DNA of 11,223 bases from Chitinophagaceae bacterium (GCA_947442905.1 CANEWV010000023.1:1-11223); one strand, 5' to 3'; positions 1 to 7,924 are shown, numbered from the stretch's first letter. Notes: generated by a model not told the origin, from the letters alone. Program-made: numbers and translations.

Positions 1-1
1 T

Positions 2-2365
2 AACCCTTATACCTATACATTTAAAGATGGTGCACGCATCCCAGAAGGTGAACCCGTAAGAACCCTATACGAAGATTCAAGAAAAAAAATATGGATTGGA
101 ACAGCCACACAGGGCATTTATACTTTACAGCCTGGAAATAATAATTTAATACATCATTCGGTTAAAAGTGGCCTTCCTAGTAATAATATTAAAGGGATGA
201 TTGAAGATTTGGAAGGCAATATGTGGATCACTACAGATAATGGCCTTTGCAAATTTGACCAACAATCAAATTCGTTTATTGCTTTTAATGTATATGATGG
301 CTTACCTGGAAATGACTTTACTAGCAACTCGTTTTTTAGAAACAAAGAGGGTAAACTTTACGTTGGTAGCCTTAATGGGCTCATTCAATTTGATCCAAAA
401 ACAATAGAAAAAAACGATGAAGAAAATAATATCGCTTTTATATCCTTAAAAGTAGGTGGCGAACAAATAAACCCTACTACACACCCAGATATTATAAAAG
501 GCAATATCAGTGAAATAGATCAAAGTAATCTATCACACGATGACAATGTATTTACCATAGAGTTTAGTTTATTAAATTTCATAAAACCCAACAAAAATCA
601 ATACCTGTATAAATTAGAGGGCTTTGAGTCTGATTGGAAATTTACCAACACTGGTTCTGTAACGTACACCAATTTGCCCTCAGGAACCTATAATTTGTTG
701 GTAAAAGCAGCCAATAATGATGGTATTTGGAATGAACAATATAGCGCTATCACAATTATAGTAAGCCCTCCGTTTTGGAATACCTGGTGGGCATATATCA
801 TTTACTCATTGCTATTCGGATCCGCAATCCTTTTTGTAACCCGCTATTTTTGGATGCGAGAAAAATATAGACAACAACAATTATTGCAACAATATAAAAT
901 TGATTTTTTTACCAATATTTCCCATGAAATAAGAACACAATTAACGTTGATTGCCACTCCATTAAAAGCAATAACGCAAAATGAATTACCAGAAGGGATG
1001 CGTAAAACACAATTATCCAATGTGCAAAAACATACCCAAAAATTAACAGACCTTGTAAACGAAATGCTTGATTTTAGAAAAGCAGAAACAGGTACCATGA
1101 GTTTACAATTAGCGCCTATCCAATTGGGTGCGTTTATTTCAGATATAGCAGATCAGTACCAATCCATTGCCGCAGAAAAAGGAATACAATTACAATACAA
1201 CATCAAAGATTTAGACCTTCAAGTAAAAGTAGATAGCTTACAAATTTCAAAAGTGATCAATAATTTATTGAGTAACGCCATAAAATTTACGGATCAAGGA
1301 AATACAGTTGGCATAGAACTTAAACTTAAGGAAAACGATGCTATCATTAGAGTGTGGGATAATGGTATTGGCATAGATCCAAAATATTTTAGCAATCTTT
1401 TTAATAATTTTTTTCAAGTTAATGATGAAAGATCAAAAAATACAGGATACGGTATTGGGCTTGCATTATCTAAAAGTATTGTTGAATTACATAGTGGTAC
1501 TATAGAAGTGTCAAGCAAGGTTAGAAAAGCTGGACATGGTGGTTTTACGGTATTTACCATTAAACTACCTGCACATTCAACCCAAAATGTAAGCGGAGCA
1601 ACACATAAAGAAAAACCAGTTGTTTTGATTGTGGAAGACAATAACGATCTCCGAAAATTTATGGTTGATGCACTAGAAAAAAATTACACTATTATAGAAG
1701 CGAGCGACGGAAAAGAAGGGCTAGATATAGCCATCGAATCCATTCCAGACCTGATTATTTCCGATATTATGATGCCCGTAATGGATGGCCTTGACCTTTG
1801 CGCATCCATTAAAAAAGGCAAAAACACGTCACATATTCCTATTATACTACTCACTGCAAAAGCAACCATTGACGATCAAATTAAGGGCTTAGAATACAAG
1901 GCCGACGCATACATTACAAAGCCATTTGACTTAAGACTATTGTTGACCCAAATCAATAATTTATTACACAACCGTTCTTTACTACAAGAAATATATAGGA
2001 CTCATTATTTACAAGTTGATACAACAAAAAACGAAAACACCGCTGTGGTTGAATCAGACCCATTTTTGCAAAAAATGGTTGACCAAATACAACTTGAATT
2101 AGAGAATACCGAATTTTCTGTGGCAGCACTCGCAAAAAAGATGGCTGTCAGCCAACCCGTTTTATATAGAAAAGTACATGCACTAACCGGCTTGTCCGTT
2201 AATGAATTTATTAAGTCGTTACGCATGAAAAAAGCTGGCGAACTATTAATTAGTAAAGCACACAATGTTTCTGAAGTTGCCTATATGGTAGGTTTTGCCG
2301 ACAGGAAATATTTTAGCAAAGAGTTTAAAAAACATTTTGGCAAAAACCCTTCTGACTACGAATAA
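2..2365 (+). CDS. hybrid two-component sensor kinase/response regulator with AraC-type output (5' truncated)
   Basis: The frame is open from the window edge, so the N-terminus is missing; 787 residues are visible. In order they show: the last beta-propeller repeats (KKIWIGT near residue 31, GNMWITTDNGL near 72); a Y_Y_Y domain at about 199-257; one membrane segment at about 262-284; a HisKA domain with H-box His308 (SHEIRTQL); a HATPase with N-box NNLLSNAIKF, G1 DNGIGI and G2 GYGIGLAL; a receiver from about 538 with phospho-acceptor Asp588 (SDIMMPVMDG) and Lys in ITKPF; and a C-terminal AraC-type double helix-turn-helix from about 697. This is the hybrid two-component architecture of Bacteroidota, where a periplasmic sensor bound to a ligand, often a glycan fragment, drives transcription from the inner membrane in one polypeptide. 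The H-box has Gln where Pro is usual. The target genes should lie outside the window to the left. No glycan-use genes are visible, so the ligand is unknown. Confidence 0.95.
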   Translation, partial: NPYTYTFKDGARIPEGEPVRTLYEDSRKKIWIGTATQGIYTLQPGNNNLIHHSVKSGLPSNNIKGMIEDLEGNMWITTDNGLCKFDQQSNSFIAFNVYDGLPGNDFTSNSFFRNKEGKLYVGSLNGLIQFDPKTIEKNDEENNIAFISLKVGGEQINPTTHPDIIKGNISEIDQSNLSHDDNVFTIEFSLLNFIKPNKNQYLYKLEGFESDWKFTNTGSVTYTNLPSGTYNLLVKAANNDGIWNEQYSAITIIVSPPFWNTWWAYIIYSLLFGSAILFVTRYFWMREKYRQQQLLQQYKIDFFTNISHEIRTQLTLIATPLKAITQNELPEGMRKTQLSNVQKHTQKLTDLVNEMLDFRKAETGTMSLQLAPIQLGAFISDIADQYQSIAAEKGIQLQYNIKDLDLQVKVDSLQISKVINNLLSNAIKFTDQGNTVGIELKLKENDAIIRVWDNGIGIDPKYFSNLFNNFFQVNDERSKNTGYGIGLALSKSIVELHSGTIEVSSKVRKAGHGGFTVFTIKLPAHSTQNVSGATHKEKPVVLIVEDNNDLRKFMVDALEKNYTIIEASDGKEGLDIAIESIPDLIISDIMMPVMDGLDLCASIKKGKNTSHIPIILLTAKATIDDQIKGLEYKADAYITKPFDLRLLLTQINNLLHNRSLLQEIYRTHYLQVDTTKNENTAVVESDPFLQKMVDQIQLELENTEFSVAALAKKMAVSQPVLYRKVHALTGLSVNEFIKSLRMKKAGELLISKAHNVSEVAYMVGFADRKYFSKEFKKHFGKNPSDYE

Positions 2366-2372
2366 CCATCCA

Positions 2373-3326
2373 TTAAAAATGAATTGGCATAAACTTCGAA
2401 TTCCTACTTAATCTTAATGCAGGCGTTGGCACTTTAATATAATTGAGCACGTGCGCAAGGCTTTGCCAGAAAGGCTTTTTAGGAAGCAAGCCCTTAAAAT
2501 CGATATCTGGGGCCAAATAAAATTCATACCCACCTTTACCCCAATCTGAAGTTCCACCAGGCATATTAATATAATAATTATTAAGGGTGTGATCTACGCC
2601 AATTCCAACAGAAACACCCAACCATTTGGGCCACTTACTTGATGGCTTATACCGGCGAGGATTATAGGTGAGCCAAAAAGTAGAATTCATATAGTCGTCT
2701 TGAAAATTACTTTCACGCTTAATAAAATCGAAATAGTAATTATCCTTTCTATAATAACTATACTTGATGTCTACTGCTTTTAAGAATTTACTTTTAGACT
2801 GAAAGTAGGGATAAAAACTTCCTAAAGATCCACTCATCCAATCATACACACTAAAGCCCCAGGTTGGCGAATAACCATCTTTAATTTCAATAAAACCCTG
2901 AACGGCTGTACCTAATAAGCCGCCCCACAATAGTGACTGTGCCTCAGTTTTACCAGACCATCTAATACCACGCGCAAAAATATCACTCGTAATACGGGCA
3001 CCAAAAAAATGACCCACTTTATCAAGCCCCTTTGCATAAATAGCATCTCTACCAAAATCAAAAGCCTGCGTAATACTAGACCCACCACCATCAAAATGAA
3101 AACTTTTGCGCGAATCGGCCCACCAAGCATTTTGTATATAATGATAACTCCCATATAACGCTAAAAGCGAAGTGCCATTAACAATTGCAAACCTTTTATT
3201 ATTGAGCGTGTCTGCATTTTTAAAAAAAAGAGTTTTTGTTTTTAAAGCAGGAATCGTATCCATTTCATTGGTAGCGAAAACAGATACCGTAAACAACATA
3301 CTTATCATCCAAAAAATAAAACGCAT
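2373..3326 (-). CDS. DUF2279 family exported protein
   Basis: This is a 317-residue protein with a signal peptide (hydrophobic residues 2-17, probable cleavage after VFA at 18), so it is probably periplasmic or attached to the outer membrane. The middle has the conserved features I associate with DUF2279: a YxxxWW region (WW at 68-69), DKVGHFFGA at 102-110, a small-residue hydrophobic helix at about 131-145, then EIKDG (147-151) and WGFSVYDWMSGSLG (156-169). The C-terminal half is rich in Tyr, Trp and Lys and reads like beta-strand segments (GVSVGIGVDH). The biochemical role of the family is not known, and the conserved Asp, His and Glu residues could be structural or catalytic. The start is chosen because the signal peptide begins there. 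The gene converges on the sensor kinase with 7 bases between stop codons, and its start lies 36 bases after the LysR stop on the same strand, so the two may be cotranscribed. I see only a weak -7-like match (TATTTTAC on the minus strand, 3344-3351) upstream. Confidence 0.8.
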   Translation of the reverse strand: MRFIFWMISMLFTVSVFATNEMDTIPALKTKTLFFKNADTLNNKRFAIVNGTSLLALYGSYHYIQNAWWADSRKSFHFDGGGSSITQAFDFGRDAIYAKGLDKVGHFFGARITSDIFARGIRWSGKTEAQSLLWGGLLGTAVQGFIEIKDGYSPTWGFSVYDWMSGSLGSFYPYFQSKSKFLKAVDIKYSYYRKDNYYFDFIKRESNFQDDYMNSTFWLTYNPRRYKPSSKWPKWLGVSVGIGVDHTLNNYYINMPGGTSDWGKGGYEFYLAPDIDFKGLLPKKPFWQSLAHVLNYIKVPTPALRLSRNSKFMPIHF

Positions 3327-3362
3327 ATACTTATGTTAATCTTGTAAAATAATCATTAAATC

Positions 3363-4280
3363 TTATTCGTGCCAACTAAATGTATCCGCAACAATTTGTT
3401 CTTTATTTTTTTGCAGATATTCTAAAAACGAAGCTGCTGTTGGCGATAGCTTCTTACCCTTTAACCAAATTAAATTCCATGTTGTTTTTAAAGGGAGCCC
3501 TTTAACAGGAATAATTTGCAGCTCATTGCTTACAATTTCTTTACGAATACCAATAAAAGGCATAATAGAATAGCCAAGGCCCGCCATCAGTGCCTGTTTA
3601 ACAGCTTCATTAGAAGTAAGCTCCATTTTACGTAGCACGGTAATATTGTTACTTTGTAAGAATTTTTCCATCACCTGTCTAGTACCTGAGCCTTGCTCTC
3701 TAAAAATAATAGGTAGGTTTTCAAACATTTTTTTAGCCGTAACATTTTCCTCTTGATCTGTTTCGCGTTTGCCTACTAAGTACAATTTGTCTTGCAATAA
3801 GTCTAGTTTATCAATATCCAAAAGAGACGGTAAAAATGAAACCAGTCCAAAATCTATTTCATTGTTTTTTAAACTTTCAAATACCTTGTTTTTATTGGTT
3901 ACATCCATTAACAGTTCAACACCAGCGTGCTGACGCATAAATCCAGATAAAAAAAAGGGCATCACATACTTACCAGTAGATACAGACGCAATTTTTAACC
4001 GGCCCGTTAACTGATTTTTATAAGCCAACGATTTGTAATTGATGGCATACACCTGATTTATGATGTTTTCTGCGGCTTCAGCAATCTCTTTACCAAAATC
4101 TGTGATGTATACCTTTCGGCCAATAACCTCAATTAATGGTACACCAAATTGATCCTGAAAGTTTTTTAATTGAATGGACACCGCCGGCTGTGATAGGTTA
4201 AGTGCCACAGAGGCCTTTGTTACACTCTGGGTTTGCACCACTTTTAAGTATACCTGAAGCTGATTGAGGGTGTAATTCAT
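3363..4280 (-). CDS. LysR-family transcriptional regulator
   Basis: This 305-residue protein is of normal length for LysR regulators. An N-terminal winged helix-turn-helix occupies about residues 3-62, with the recognition region SVTKASVALNLSQPAVSIQL at 19-38 and the typical wing FGVPLIEVIGRKVYITDFG. A periplasmic-binding-protein-like effector domain follows from about residue 90 (GRLKIASVSTGKYVMPFFL), with the usual EQGSGTR and GLGYSIMPF motifs. The general likeness is to the CbbR/CysB-like branch. The effector is unknown. It is divergently transcribed from isocitrate dehydrogenase across about 88 bases, the classic LysR arrangement with a regulated target, so I infer control of the icd operon by a metabolite of that pathway. 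A perfect -7 element and a 24-bp dyad precede the gene, consistent with autoregulation. The start is supported by the HTH beginning at once after it and by the promoter distance. Confidence 0.93.
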   Translation of the reverse strand: MNYTLNQLQVYLKVVQTQSVTKASVALNLSQPAVSIQLKNFQDQFGVPLIEVIGRKVYITDFGKEIAEAAENIINQVYAINYKSLAYKNQLTGRLKIASVSTGKYVMPFFLSGFMRQHAGVELLMDVTNKNKVFESLKNNEIDFGLVSFLPSLLDIDKLDLLQDKLYLVGKRETDQEENVTAKKMFENLPIIFREQGSGTRQVMEKFLQSNNITVLRKMELTSNEAVKQALMAGLGYSIMPFIGIRKEIVSNELQIIPVKGLPLKTTWNLIWLKGKKLSPTAASFLEYLQKNKEQIVADTFSWHE

Positions 4281-4284
4281 AAGT

Positions 4285-4308
4285 TTTGTTTATGATATCG
4301 ATAACAAA
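4285..4308. promoter_or_regulatory. 24-bp dyad, candidate LysR operator
   Basis: The arms TTTGTT (4285-4290) and AACAAA (4303-4308) are perfect inverted repeats, with a perfect central GATATC (4294-4299) and 3 unpaired bases on each side; 18 of 24 positions are symmetric. The dyad lies 5-28 bases upstream of the LysR start codon, overlaps the LysR -7 box, and is centred about 72 bases upstream of the icd ATG. That position fits LysR-type autorepression together with control of the divergent gene. It does not match the strict T-N11-A spacing, so the assignment to this regulator is inference. Confidence 0.5.
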
Positions 4309-4312
4309 TATA
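4305..4312 (-). promoter_or_regulatory. Bacteroidota -7 promoter element for the LysR gene
   Basis: On the minus strand this reads TATATTTG, a perfect match to TAnnTTTG, the -7 element of the primary sigma factor in Bacteroidota. It ends 24 bases before the LysR ATG, predicting a leader of about 20 bases. No clear -33 TTG lies at the expected 19-21 base distance. Confidence 0.55.
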
Positions 4313-4338
4313 AATAAAAATTTATGTATTTAAACCCC

Positions 4339-4346
4339 CAATTTTG
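4339..4346 (+). promoter_or_regulatory. possible -7 promoter element for the icd operon
   Basis: CAATTTTG matches TAnnTTTG at five of six fixed positions. It would place the transcription start near 4351 and give a leader of about 18 A-rich bases before the ATG at 4369. The -33 region is not convincing, and the dyad upstream suggests the promoter may need an activator. Confidence 0.3.
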
Positions 4347-4368
4347 CGGCATTGAAAAATGTAAAGCA

Positions 4369-5805
4369 ATGACGAGAATAACAGTAGCAAAAGGTGATGG
4401 CATTGGACCAGAAATCATGGACGCAGCCCTAAGTATTTTGACCGCAGCAGGGGCAAAATTTGCCATTGATGAAATTGAAATTGGAGAAAAAGTGTTTTTG
4501 GCCGGAAATACGGCGGGCATTGCACCAGCGTCATGGGATATTATTAGAACCAACAAAGTATTTTTAAAATCACCCATCACTACCCCTCAGGGTGGTGGCT
4601 ACAAAAGTTTGAACGTTTCTACTAGAAAATTTTTAGGCCTCTACTCAAATATTAGACCATGCATGAGCTTGCATCCGTTTGTGAAAACAAAGCATCCAAT
4701 CATGGACATCTTGATTGTAAGAGAAAATGAAGAAGACTTATATGCTGGTATCGAACACCAACAAACAGACGAAGTAGTTCAGTGCTTGAAATTGATTAGC
4801 CGACCTGGTTGCGAAAAAATTATTAGATACGCTTTTGAATATGCAAAACAACAGAATAGAAAAAAAGTAACCTGTTTTACAAAAGACAATATCATGAAAC
4901 AAACAGATGGTTTGTTTCGTAAAGTATTTAATGAAATAGCGGCAGAGTATCCTAACATTCAAAACGAACACTGGATTATTGATATTGGTGCTGCTAAATT
5001 AGCAGATACACCAGAAGTATTTGACGTGATTGTAATGCCTAACTTATACGGCGATATTTTAAGTGATGTGGCAGCACAAATTACAGGATCGGTGGGGCTT
5101 GCAGGCTCTGCCAATATTGGTGAAGAGTGCTCAATGTTTGAAGCCATTCACGGATCGGCACCAGATATCGCTGGCAAAAACATTGCAAACCCATCTGGCC
5201 TATTACAGGGCGCCATTATGATGCTAAACCATATTGGACAAGCTGACGTTGCAGAAAAAATTCAAAACGCATGGCTTAAAACCATCGAAGACGGAACCCA
5301 TACCCCAGATATATTTAAAGAAGGTACCAGCAAACAAAAAGTAGGTACCAAAGAATTTGCAGCTGCTGTTATTGCCAATTTAGGACAAAAACCATCGGTG
5401 CTAAAAGCGGTTGCTTATTCTAACAACTTAGCTATTGAACTTCCAAAGTATAAGAGAAAAGAGCCAGCAACAAAAACATTAGAAGGCGTGGACCTTTTTG
5501 TGCACTGGGGAGGTTCAGACCCGAATGAACTAGCGGGTAAAATTCAGAAAATGGAAAGCAAAGGCATTTACCTTTCTATGATTACCAATAGAGGTATTAA
5601 AGTATGGCCTGATGGATTTAGAGAAACATTTTGCACCGATCATTGGAGATGTAGATTTAAAGCAAAAAATGGCGAACAAATGTATAAAACAGATATCATC
5701 GAGCTTTTAGAAAAAGCCATCGAAGAAGACATTGACGCCATTAAAACCGAGAACCTGTATGCATTTGACGGCACGCCTGCCTACTCATTAGGTCAAGGCC
5801 AATAA
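4369..5805 (+). CDS. icd: isocitrate dehydrogenase, long Rickettsia/Thermus-like type
   Basis: This enzyme oxidatively decarboxylates isocitrate to 2-oxoglutarate in the TCA cycle, in the cytosol with Mg2+ or Mn2+. The 478 residues show the decarboxylating dehydrogenase fold: GDGIGPEI near the N-terminus, substrate Ser84 and Arg86 (NVSTRK), the Arg and Tyr of IVRENEEDLYAGIE, catalytic Lys172 (TKDNIMK), metal Asp229 and Asp233 (YGDILSDVAA), and the adenine-side loop HGSAPDIAG. The enzyme is about 60 residues longer than the E. coli form. The extra C-terminal domain (about 355-478, with VDLFVHWGG, MITNRG, DHWRCRF, FDGTPAYSLGQG) resembles that of Thermus and Rickettsia enzymes. Asp266-Ile267 replace the Lys-Tyr pair typical of NADP-using enzymes, suggesting NAD+. 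ATG 4369 is preferred over an in-frame ATG at 4324, because MTRITVAKGDGIG is the normal N-terminus and the upstream start would include the likely promoter. It is the first gene of a four-gene operon and is divergent from the LysR gene. Confidence 0.93.
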   Translation: MTRITVAKGDGIGPEIMDAALSILTAAGAKFAIDEIEIGEKVFLAGNTAGIAPASWDIIRTNKVFLKSPITTPQGGGYKSLNVSTRKFLGLYSNIRPCMSLHPFVKTKHPIMDILIVRENEEDLYAGIEHQQTDEVVQCLKLISRPGCEKIIRYAFEYAKQQNRKKVTCFTKDNIMKQTDGLFRKVFNEIAAEYPNIQNEHWIIDIGAAKLADTPEVFDVIVMPNLYGDILSDVAAQITGSVGLAGSANIGEECSMFEAIHGSAPDIAGKNIANPSGLLQGAIMMLNHIGQADVAEKIQNAWLKTIEDGTHTPDIFKEGTSKQKVGTKEFAAAVIANLGQKPSVLKAVAYSNNLAIELPKYKRKEPATKTLEGVDLFVHWGGSDPNELAGKIQKMESKGIYLSMITNRGIKVWPDGFRETFCTDHWRCRFKAKNGEQMYKTDIIELLEKAIEEDIDAIKTENLYAFDGTPAYSLGQGQ

Positions 5806-5825
5806 ATAAACTCAAAAAAAACAAC

Positions 5826-6110
5826 ATGGAAAATAATAAAGTAACACTCATTGATGGCACATTTAATGTTGCAGAAGCAAAAGACGTATTAACAAATATG
5901 TTTACGATGAAAATAAACTTTCATTCGCAAAAAAATGTAAGTCATGTAGAGCGCTTTGGAAAAACAGATGATGCTGCTTTAGAAAAAGTTGAATTCTTAA
6001 AAGCAGAACTAGCAAAACTTGAAACAATCATTGCAGCAGCAACTGATAAAAATGTATCTCTAAAAGTTACATCGAATATTCATATTGACTACATTAATGA
6101 GCCAGCATAA
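5826..6110 (+). CDS. conserved-looking 94-residue protein of unknown function
   Basis: I cannot assign a function. The 94 residues read as a short beta strand (KVTLIDGTF), a helix (AEAKDVLTNMFTMKINF), a loop with polar and aromatic residues (FHSQKN, VERFGK at 42-47), a charged amphipathic helix with a coiled-coil look (EKVEFLKAELAKLETIIAAA at 53-72) and a final beta strand (SLKVTSNIHIDYI). There is no signal peptide, membrane segment or cysteine, so it is probably a small cytosolic protein. From memory, small proteins with an ISFH...RFGK pattern recur in Bacteroidota genomes without a named domain; I could not check this. The start codon follows an A-rich leader 20 bases after icd. The end overlaps the next gene by 14 bases, so translation of the two is probably coupled. 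Confidence 0.75.
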   Translation: MENNKVTLIDGTFNVAEAKDVLTNMFTMKINFHSQKNVSHVERFGKTDDAALEKVEFLKAELAKLETIIAAATDKNVSLKVTSNIHIDYINEPA

Positions 6111-6948
6111 ATTTTTTAAAGGCCGGTCAATTGTAATAGCAACCAAGCACAAAAAACAACATGCCATAGCACCGCTACTTGAAAAAGAGCTGGGCGTAAT
6201 CTGCATCGTACCTGAAAAATTGGATACAGATGTACTCGGTACTTTTTGTGGCGAAATTGAAAGGACATTAAGCCCGATCGACGCCGCTAAACAAAAGTGC
6301 ATGCTTGCCATGGAACTTACTGGCACTGATTTAGCAGTTGCAAGTGAGGGCTCTTTTGGCGCTCACCCACTACTCTATTTTTTACCCGCAGACGATGAAC
6401 TACTTGTACTAATCGATAAAAAAAATGGATTAGAAATTACTGTTCGTGAAGTTTCTACAAAAACAAATTACAATGCCAAAGAAGTAAATTCCGAAGAAGA
6501 CTTATTGGCATTTGCACAAAGTGCTTTGTTTCCTGGCCATGGTCTAATTTTAAAAGATAAAAAAGAGGGCTATACTGCGATTGCAAAAGGTATTGTTGAT
6601 GCCAAAGAATTACTTGAAACCTTTAGGCAGTTTATGACAACCTATGGATCTGTGCATGTAGAAACGGATATGCGTGCGCACTTGAATCCATCAAGAATGA
6701 AAGTCATAGAAGAAACGACTAAAAAACTAATCGCCAAAATAAAGACTACCTGCCCAAGCTGTCAAACACCCGGATTTGGTATTAAAGAAGCTACACCAGG
6801 GCTACCTTGCGAAAATTGCAAGGCACCTACCAAAAGCACTTTGTACCATGTATATGCTTGTCAAAAATGCAGCCATAACCACGAAGCATATTTTCCAAAT
6901 GGAAAACAAGAAGAAGATCCTACCTACTGCGATAGGTGTAACCCATAA
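6097..6948 (+). CDS. DUF6671-like protein with C-terminal zinc ribbons
   Basis: This is a 283-residue cytosolic protein. The N-terminal domain (about 8-205) has an alternating alpha/beta pattern beginning FKGRSIVIATKHKK and including VASEGSFGAHP, LLVLIDKK and FPGHGLIL, then ETDMRAHLNPSRM before a helix. The C-terminal 65 residues carry four CxxC pairs at 219-222 (CPSC), 238-241 (CENC), 255-258 (CQKC) and 278-281 (CDRC). That is eight cysteines, enough for two zinc sites. The pattern matches what I recall as DUF6671, whose function is unknown; GSFGAHP and the HLNPSRM segment look like active-site candidates. The ATG at 6097 is preferred over the in-frame TTG at 6085, since it lies next to the start of the conserved-looking part. 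The gene overlaps its upstream neighbour by 14 bases and ends 5 bases before the sua5 gene. The zinc ribbons suggest nucleic-acid or protein binding, but that is inference. Confidence 0.8.
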   Translation: MSQHKFFKGRSIVIATKHKKQHAIAPLLEKELGVICIVPEKLDTDVLGTFCGEIERTLSPIDAAKQKCMLAMELTGTDLAVASEGSFGAHPLLYFLPADDELLVLIDKKNGLEITVREVSTKTNYNAKEVNSEEDLLAFAQSALFPGHGLILKDKKEGYTAIAKGIVDAKELLETFRQFMTTYGSVHVETDMRAHLNPSRMKVIEETTKKLIAKIKTTCPSCQTPGFGIKEATPGLPCENCKAPTKSTLYHVYACQKCSHNHEAYFPNGKQEEDPTYCDRCNP

Positions 6949-6953
6949 ATAAT

Positions 6954-7913
6954 ATGATGCCATCAAACGCTATACAAGCTGCCGTAGCGGCCTTACAAAA
7001 CAATGAGATTGTTGCCATGCCCACAGAAACAGTGTATGGGCTTGCAGGCAATGCGTATAGCGAAGTTGCGGTGCAAAAAATATTTGCATTAAAAAATAGA
7101 CCACACTATAACCCACTCATTGTTCATATAAAATCTGCGGCCTATTTACAGCAAGTAGCAAAAAATATTCCAGCAGTATCCCTACAATTAGCAGATGCAT
7201 TTTGGCCCGGCCCGCTCACACTGGTATTAGAAAAACAAGATCATATCCCAGATATTGTAACCGCCGGTAAAAATACAGTTGGGGTAAGGGTTCCAGGTCA
7301 TCCCGTAGCACTTGAATTATTAGAAGCCTTGGATTTTCCACTCGCAGCCCCAAGCGCTAATCCATTTGGCTCTATTAGCCCAACAACAGCAAAACATGTA
7401 GCAGATTATTTTACAAATACTTTAGACATTATTTTAGATGGCGGTAGTTGTGATAAAGGCATAGAATCTACCATTATTGGATTCGAAAACGGAGAACCCA
7501 TTTTGTACAGACAAGGCAGCACAAAGACAGAGGATATCGAAAAAATTACGGGTGCATTAAAAATGCGTGTGCATGCAAATAACGAATCTGTGCTGGCACC
7601 AGGCATGCTCTCTAAACATTACGCACCTAATACAACAACGATACTAACTGATAATCTGGTAACTGAAATTGAAAAACACCTAGGCAAGAGCATTGGCGTA
7701 TTACAATTAAAATCCACTACCCTACCAGCATTTGTGAAAGTCGTAGAAACACTTTCAGAAAGTGGTGATATGGAAGAAGCTGCTAAAAATTTATACGCAG
7801 CCATGCACCGCTTAGACCATCAAAACCTAGACCTGATTATTGCAGAAAAAATGCCTGCGCATGGAATGGGTGATGCTATCAATGATAAATTAGAAAGAGC
7901 AGCAAGTAGATAG
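6954..7913 (+). CDS. tsaC: L-threonylcarbamoyladenylate synthase (Sua5 type)
   Basis: The enzyme makes threonylcarbamoyl-AMP from threonine, bicarbonate and ATP, the first step of t6A modification at position 37 of tRNAs reading ANN codons. TsaD with TsaB/TsaE then transfers the group. The YrdC domain covers about residues 5-195: PTETVYGL (23-30), KNRPHYNPL with Lys47 and Arg49, FWPGPLTLVL, GVRVPGHP, the nucleotide-binding APSAN (132-136) and DGGSCDKGIESTII. The protein has 319 residues, far more than the short YrdC/TsaC form of about 190. The linker LAPGMLSKHYAP (214-225) plus a C-terminal Rossmann-like domain ending AHGMGDAINDKLERAA identify the longer Sua5 form. The tandem ATGs at 6954 and 6957 are both usable starts. 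It is the last gene of the icd operon, 5 bases after the DUF6671 gene, and is followed by the repeat and hairpin region. Confidence 0.95.
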   Translation: MMPSNAIQAAVAALQNNEIVAMPTETVYGLAGNAYSEVAVQKIFALKNRPHYNPLIVHIKSAAYLQQVAKNIPAVSLQLADAFWPGPLTLVLEKQDHIPDIVTAGKNTVGVRVPGHPVALELLEALDFPLAAPSANPFGSISPTTAKHVADYFTNTLDIILDGGSCDKGIESTIIGFENGEPILYRQGSTKTEDIEKITGALKMRVHANNESVLAPGMLSKHYAPNTTTILTDNLVTEIEKHLGKSIGVLQLKSTTLPAFVKVVETLSESGDMEEAAKNLYAAMHRLDHQNLDLIIAEKMPAHGMGDAINDKLERAASR

Positions 7914-7924
7914 TGCGCTCCGGA

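Noticed and set aside
2366..2372. Possible bidirectional terminator between the sensor kinase and the DUF2279 gene
   Set aside because: Only 7 bases separate the stop codons, and I found no convincing hairpin across them.
4324..4368. Upstream in-frame ATG that would lengthen isocitrate dehydrogenase by 15 residues
   Set aside because: The extra residues do not match the family N-terminus and would cover the likely -7 box; MTRITVAKGDGIG at 4369 is the normal start.
6085..6096. TTG start that would lengthen the DUF6671-like protein by four residues
   Set aside because: An ATG four codons later fits equally well with the protein start and is the more likely codon.
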